From Novosphingobium ovatum (GTDB taxonomy: Bacteria; Pseudomonadota; Alphaproteobacteria; Sphingomonadales; Sphingomonadaceae): DNA of 64,000 bases. How positions within the stretch are numbered: the first letter of the stretch is position 1; every line of letters begins with the position of its first letter. The position numbers were made by a program, and so were the translations under genes. Positions 61,186-64,000 of this stretch are shown here, one piece after another. Under the pieces are notes generated by a model. That model had not been told where the DNA came from. It ran no database searches and saw nothing but the letters and a program-made list of their open reading frames with translations. The stretch is from contig NZ_JAAAPO010000008.1 of assembly GCF_009909235.1 (NCBI RefSeq), positions 1 to 64,000 of the forward strand, in the 5' to 3' direction.

Positions 61186-61653
61186 TCACACCTCCAGCGG
61201 GACGCCGGGGATGTGTTTGGCGGTGCGGATGGTCAGGCTGGTTTTCACGCTGGCGACATTGGGCGCGGGCGTCAGCTTGCTGGTCAGGAATTCCTGAAAG
61301 CCTTGCAGGTCGCGGCTGACGATTTTCAGGATAAAGTCGATCTCGCCGTTCAGCATGTGGCATTCGCGCACTTCGGGCAGGGTGCCGACGTGGTTTTCAA
61401 ACGCGCGCAAGGCGTCCTCGGCCTGGCTTTTGAGCGAGACCAGCGCGAAGACCGTGATCGAAAAGCCCAGCTTGGCCCCGTCCAGATCGGCGTGATAGCC
61501 GCGGATGACGCCCATATCCTCCAGCGCGCGCACCCGGCGCAGGCAGGGGGGCGCGGTCAGGCCGACGCGCTGCGCCAGCTCGACATTGGTGATGCGCCCT
61601 TCGTCCTGCAATTCGGCCAGCAACTGCCGGTCGATCTGGTCGAGATTGGCCAT
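61186..61653 (-). CDS. Lrp/AsnC-family transcriptional regulator
   Basis: 155 residues. HTH (DQIDRQLLAELQDEGRITNVELAQRVGLTAPPCLRRVRALE in outline) and the RAM ligand domain (FENHVGTLPEVRECHMLNGEIDFILKIV in outline). Probably senses an amino acid; target not shown by context. Convergent with accC. Confidence 0.93.
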   Translation of the reverse strand: MANLDQIDRQLLAELQDEGRITNVELAQRVGLTAPPCLRRVRALEDMGVIRGYHADLDGAKLGFSITVFALVSLKSQAEDALRAFENHVGTLPEVRECHMLNGEIDFILKIVSRDLQGFQEFLTSKLTPAPNVASVKTSLTIRTAKHIPGVPLEV

Positions 61654-61950
61654 GGAGATGTGCTATCCTCTTAACGGAAAGTCGGTTTTTTGGCGGAACG
61701 CGCCCTTCAGCCCCCTGATTGGTCCGGCGACGGTAACCAAATCCTGAAACTTTTGGCCCAAAGGCCGCGCCCCTTCATAATATTATTGTCTATGCCCGCA
61801 ATTGTCCCGCTTTGCAACGCATCAGAACTGTCGCTTCCGCTTAAGCCCATGTGTGATATGGCACGGAAACGGATGCAGGCGGATCAGCTTTCCGCCGGTA
61901 TCGAGGATACTACGCAAGCGACTGCCCTGAGGACCTGATAACACCCGCTC

Positions 61951-63990
61951 ATGCGCTATGATGATCGCCTTGCCACTGTCCTGCGACTGACGCCCAACGG
62001 GCCCAGTGTCGCGCGCATCCAGTTCCGGCAACTGCTGGATCTGATCGGCACCGCGCCCTGCGATGTCCGGGGGGAGCAGTACGATCAAGCCTATCTGCGG
62101 CTGGCCGATCTGTCGCGTCAGATCGCGGCGGTGGACCGGGCGGCGATGCTGGATCAGCCGGGGCTGCGGTTGCGCTCGGCCCGGCTGGTGGCGGCTTTGT
62201 GCAATGGCGAATCAAACGTCGCGGCCGCCGCGATCCGCGCCGCGCAATTAACGGATGAGCAGTGGGTGGACCTGATCCCGGTGATGCCGCTGCACGCGCG
62301 GCGCTGGGTGCGGTTGCGCGATGATCTGGGCGATGGGCCGCTGGCGCTGTTGACGCGGCTGGGGATCGACGATTTTGCCCTGCCGGAGGGAGCTGGACCC
62401 CAGGGAGAGCCGGTGGCCAGCCCCCGCCCGATCATTCTGGCCGAGGATCAGCCCGATCCCACCCCGCCCGATCCCACCCCGCCGGAGCCGACCCCGCCCG
62501 CACCGAACACAACGCCCCCGCGTGGCGGCGCAAGGCGCAGTCCGCAACGCGCGCTGGCCGGCGTGGCCAAGGGCGGCGTAAGCAGACCGGCTGGCGGATC
62601 AAGCGGACAGGGCATGGGCCACATGATGCAGGCCGGTGGGGCAACGCCCGATATTCCTGACGTTGCCACCCCTGATATCCCCGCCCATGATGTCCCCGCC
62701 CCTGATGCCGCAGCTTTGGCCGCGACCGTGGCCGAGGCGACACTGGCCGCCGGCAGCGCCCTGCCCGCCGACGATGACATTGGCGCTCTGGTCCGCCGGA
62801 TTGAAACCTTTCGCCGCGCGCGCGATCTGGCCGCCAACAGCACCGGCGACTCCCCCCGCCTGCCGCTGGAGGATGAGGGGAGCGATCGGCGCGGTCTGAA
62901 CAGCTTTGACTTTGCCAGCGATGGTGAGGGGCGGATCGTGTGGTGCGATCCCAATGTCGCACCCATGGTGGTGGGCCATCTGTTGGGCGGCAGCCTGCGG
63001 ATCAGCAACGCCATCAGCCAGCATCAGCCGCTGCGCGCGGTGCGCATCACGCTGGATGGCGCGCCCGCGGTGGCCGGGGACTGGCAGGTGGACGCAGTGC
63101 CGCGCTTTGACCCCACCGGGGGCCGGTTCATCGGCCATCTGGGCCGGTTCCGCCGTCCGGGGGAAAGCGCGCTGCGCGTGGTCGCGGACGACACCCCCGC
63201 CGCAAAGGGCGAGAGTGAGGCCGACCGCCTGCGCCAATTGCTGCATGAATTGCGCACGCCGGTGAACGCCATTCAGGGCTTTGCCGAGATTATCCAGCAG
63301 CAACTGTTTGGCCCCGCGCCGCATGAATATCGCGCATTGGCCGCCGTGATCGCCGCCGACAGCGCGCGGATGCTGGCGGGCTTTGAAGAGCTGGACCGTT
63401 TTGCCAAGCTGGCGTCCGGGGCGATGGAACTGACCGCCGGCACCAGCGATTTTGCCGAGGCGTTGCGCGCCACTGTCGCCCGGCTGCAACCGCAGGGCGC
63501 GGCGCAGGGCCCGCGTCTGACTTTGGTGGAGGCAGGTGCGGCCACCGCTCCGGTCGCGCTGGACCCGATCGAGGCTGAGCGGTTGTGCTGGCGTTTGCTG
63601 GCGACGATCACCGGCAATGCGGGCGCGCAGGAAGAGATCGCGCTGCGGCTGGAACGCGCCGGGGACGCGGTGTATCTCACCTGTGCCCTGCCCGCCGTGC
63701 TGGCCGATTTGGCGGATGAGGCGTTGTACCACGCCGCCGCCCTGCCCGCGCCGCCCGCGCCCAGCGCCGGGATGTTCGGCACAGGCTTTGCGCTGCGGCT
63801 GGCCGGGGCGGAATTGCGCGCCGCCGGTGGTCAGCTGACCCGCTGCGGCGCCAATCTGCGCCTGATGTTGCCGCTGGTGCGCCCAATTGTGGCCCCCGCC
63901 GAACCATCTGACATGGCGTCAGACTTGACCCAAGCTGTTGCACAACCTAGCAAAGAGCCCTCCACGGCAGGCACCGGCACCACCACGTGA
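61951..63990 (+). CDS. Histidine-kinase-like protein with degenerate ATPase
   Basis: 679 residues, no membrane helix. An N-terminal helical domain of ~140 residues with no family I know, a Pro-rich tandem (TPPDPTPPEPTPP) and ATPDIP repeats. A PAS-like fold (FDFASDGEGRIVWCDPN, VRITLDGAPAVAGDWQVDAVPRF in part), then HisKA with His432 (LHELRTPVNAIQGF). The C-terminal ATPase keeps only a weak G-box (FGTGFALRLA) and lacks the DxGxG loop. It could be a phosphotransfer partner rather than an active kinase. A gap of 297 bp precedes it. Confidence 0.75.
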   Translation: MRYDDRLATVLRLTPNGPSVARIQFRQLLDLIGTAPCDVRGEQYDQAYLRLADLSRQIAAVDRAAMLDQPGLRLRSARLVAALCNGESNVAAAAIRAAQLTDEQWVDLIPVMPLHARRWVRLRDDLGDGPLALLTRLGIDDFALPEGAGPQGEPVASPRPIILAEDQPDPTPPDPTPPEPTPPAPNTTPPRGGARRSPQRALAGVAKGGVSRPAGGSSGQGMGHMMQAGGATPDIPDVATPDIPAHDVPAPDAAALAATVAEATLAAGSALPADDDIGALVRRIETFRRARDLAANSTGDSPRLPLEDEGSDRRGLNSFDFASDGEGRIVWCDPNVAPMVVGHLLGGSLRISNAISQHQPLRAVRITLDGAPAVAGDWQVDAVPRFDPTGGRFIGHLGRFRRPGESALRVVADDTPAAKGESEADRLRQLLHELRTPVNAIQGFAEIIQQQLFGPAPHEYRALAAVIAADSARMLAGFEELDRFAKLASGAMELTAGTSDFAEALRATVARLQPQGAAQGPRLTLVEAGAATAPVALDPIEAERLCWRLLATITGNAGAQEEIALRLERAGDAVYLTCALPAVLADLADEALYHAAALPAPPAPSAGMFGTGFALRLAGAELRAAGGQLTRCGANLRLMLPLVRPIVAPAEPSDMASDLTQAVAQPSKEPSTAGTGTTT

Positions 63991-64000
63991 CGGCCACGCC

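Overview
The window looks like chromosome from a GC-rich alphaproteobacterium of the order Sphingomonadales, probably Novosphingobium or a close relative. The evidence is gene order and protein style: rpsB-tsf-pyrH-frr-uppS-cdsA-dxr-rseP-bamA-ompH-fabZ, ffs upstream of dnaX-ybaB, an NDUFS4-like complex I subunit, a DUF6456 protein, a Lon/HU pair, and a GAAC-N7-GAAC alphaproteobacterial LexA box. This assignment is inference from memory of these lineages, not from a search.

Layout. 1-1484: 3' part of a poly-HAMP chemoreceptor. 1638-8765: a compact integrated island of about 7.1 kb. It is bounded by a 48-bp exact repeat of the 3' part of a tRNA-His(GTG) gene. The intact tRNA lies at 8720-8797 and a tyrosine integrase gene sits beside it. 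The cargo is an McrB-N/HNH endonuclease, an exported Excalibur-domain protein, a ScoMcrA-like HNH endonuclease, a divergent family-A-type polymerase and a small Cys4 protein. This is the most novel part of the window. 9001-21301: a mostly minus-strand essential block for ribosomal proteins and translation (rpmE, rpsB, tsf, frr), UMP kinase, isoprenoid and phospholipid precursors (dxr, uppS, cdsA) and outer-membrane assembly (rseP, bamA, ompH, fabZ). A decayed gene with a C9 tract and an amber codon interrupts it at 18686-19352.

21302-32642: a putative SOS-controlled small membrane protein, phosphatidylethanolamine synthesis (pssA-psd), a TonB-dependent receptor, a DUF1573 protein, Kup potassium uptake followed by KdpD/KdpE-like regulators without kdpFABC, tRNA-Tyr and rlmB. 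32788-43110: hupB, lon, a trypsin-like exported protease, ybaB-dnaX, SRP RNA, an NDUFS4-like subunit, hrpB and a polyprenyl diphosphate synthase. 43269-46762: chorismate mutase and an SMP-30/enoyl-CoA hydratase/nitronate monooxygenase operon. 46784-54256: a PepSY protein with a two-component pair, an ABC-F ATPase, a DUF6456 protein divergent from an XRE regulator, and a glycosyltransferase pair. 54262-63990: yajC-secD-secF, tRNA-Pro, an orphan GTA-type holin, aroQ-accB-accC, an Lrp/AsnC regulator and an unusual histidine-kinase-like protein.

The housekeeping genes form co-oriented, often 1-4 bp-overlapping operons. The island is visibly less GC-extreme than its surroundings. Long open frames antisense to kup, dnaX, hrpB, lon and the ABC-F gene are compositional shadows and were left out.
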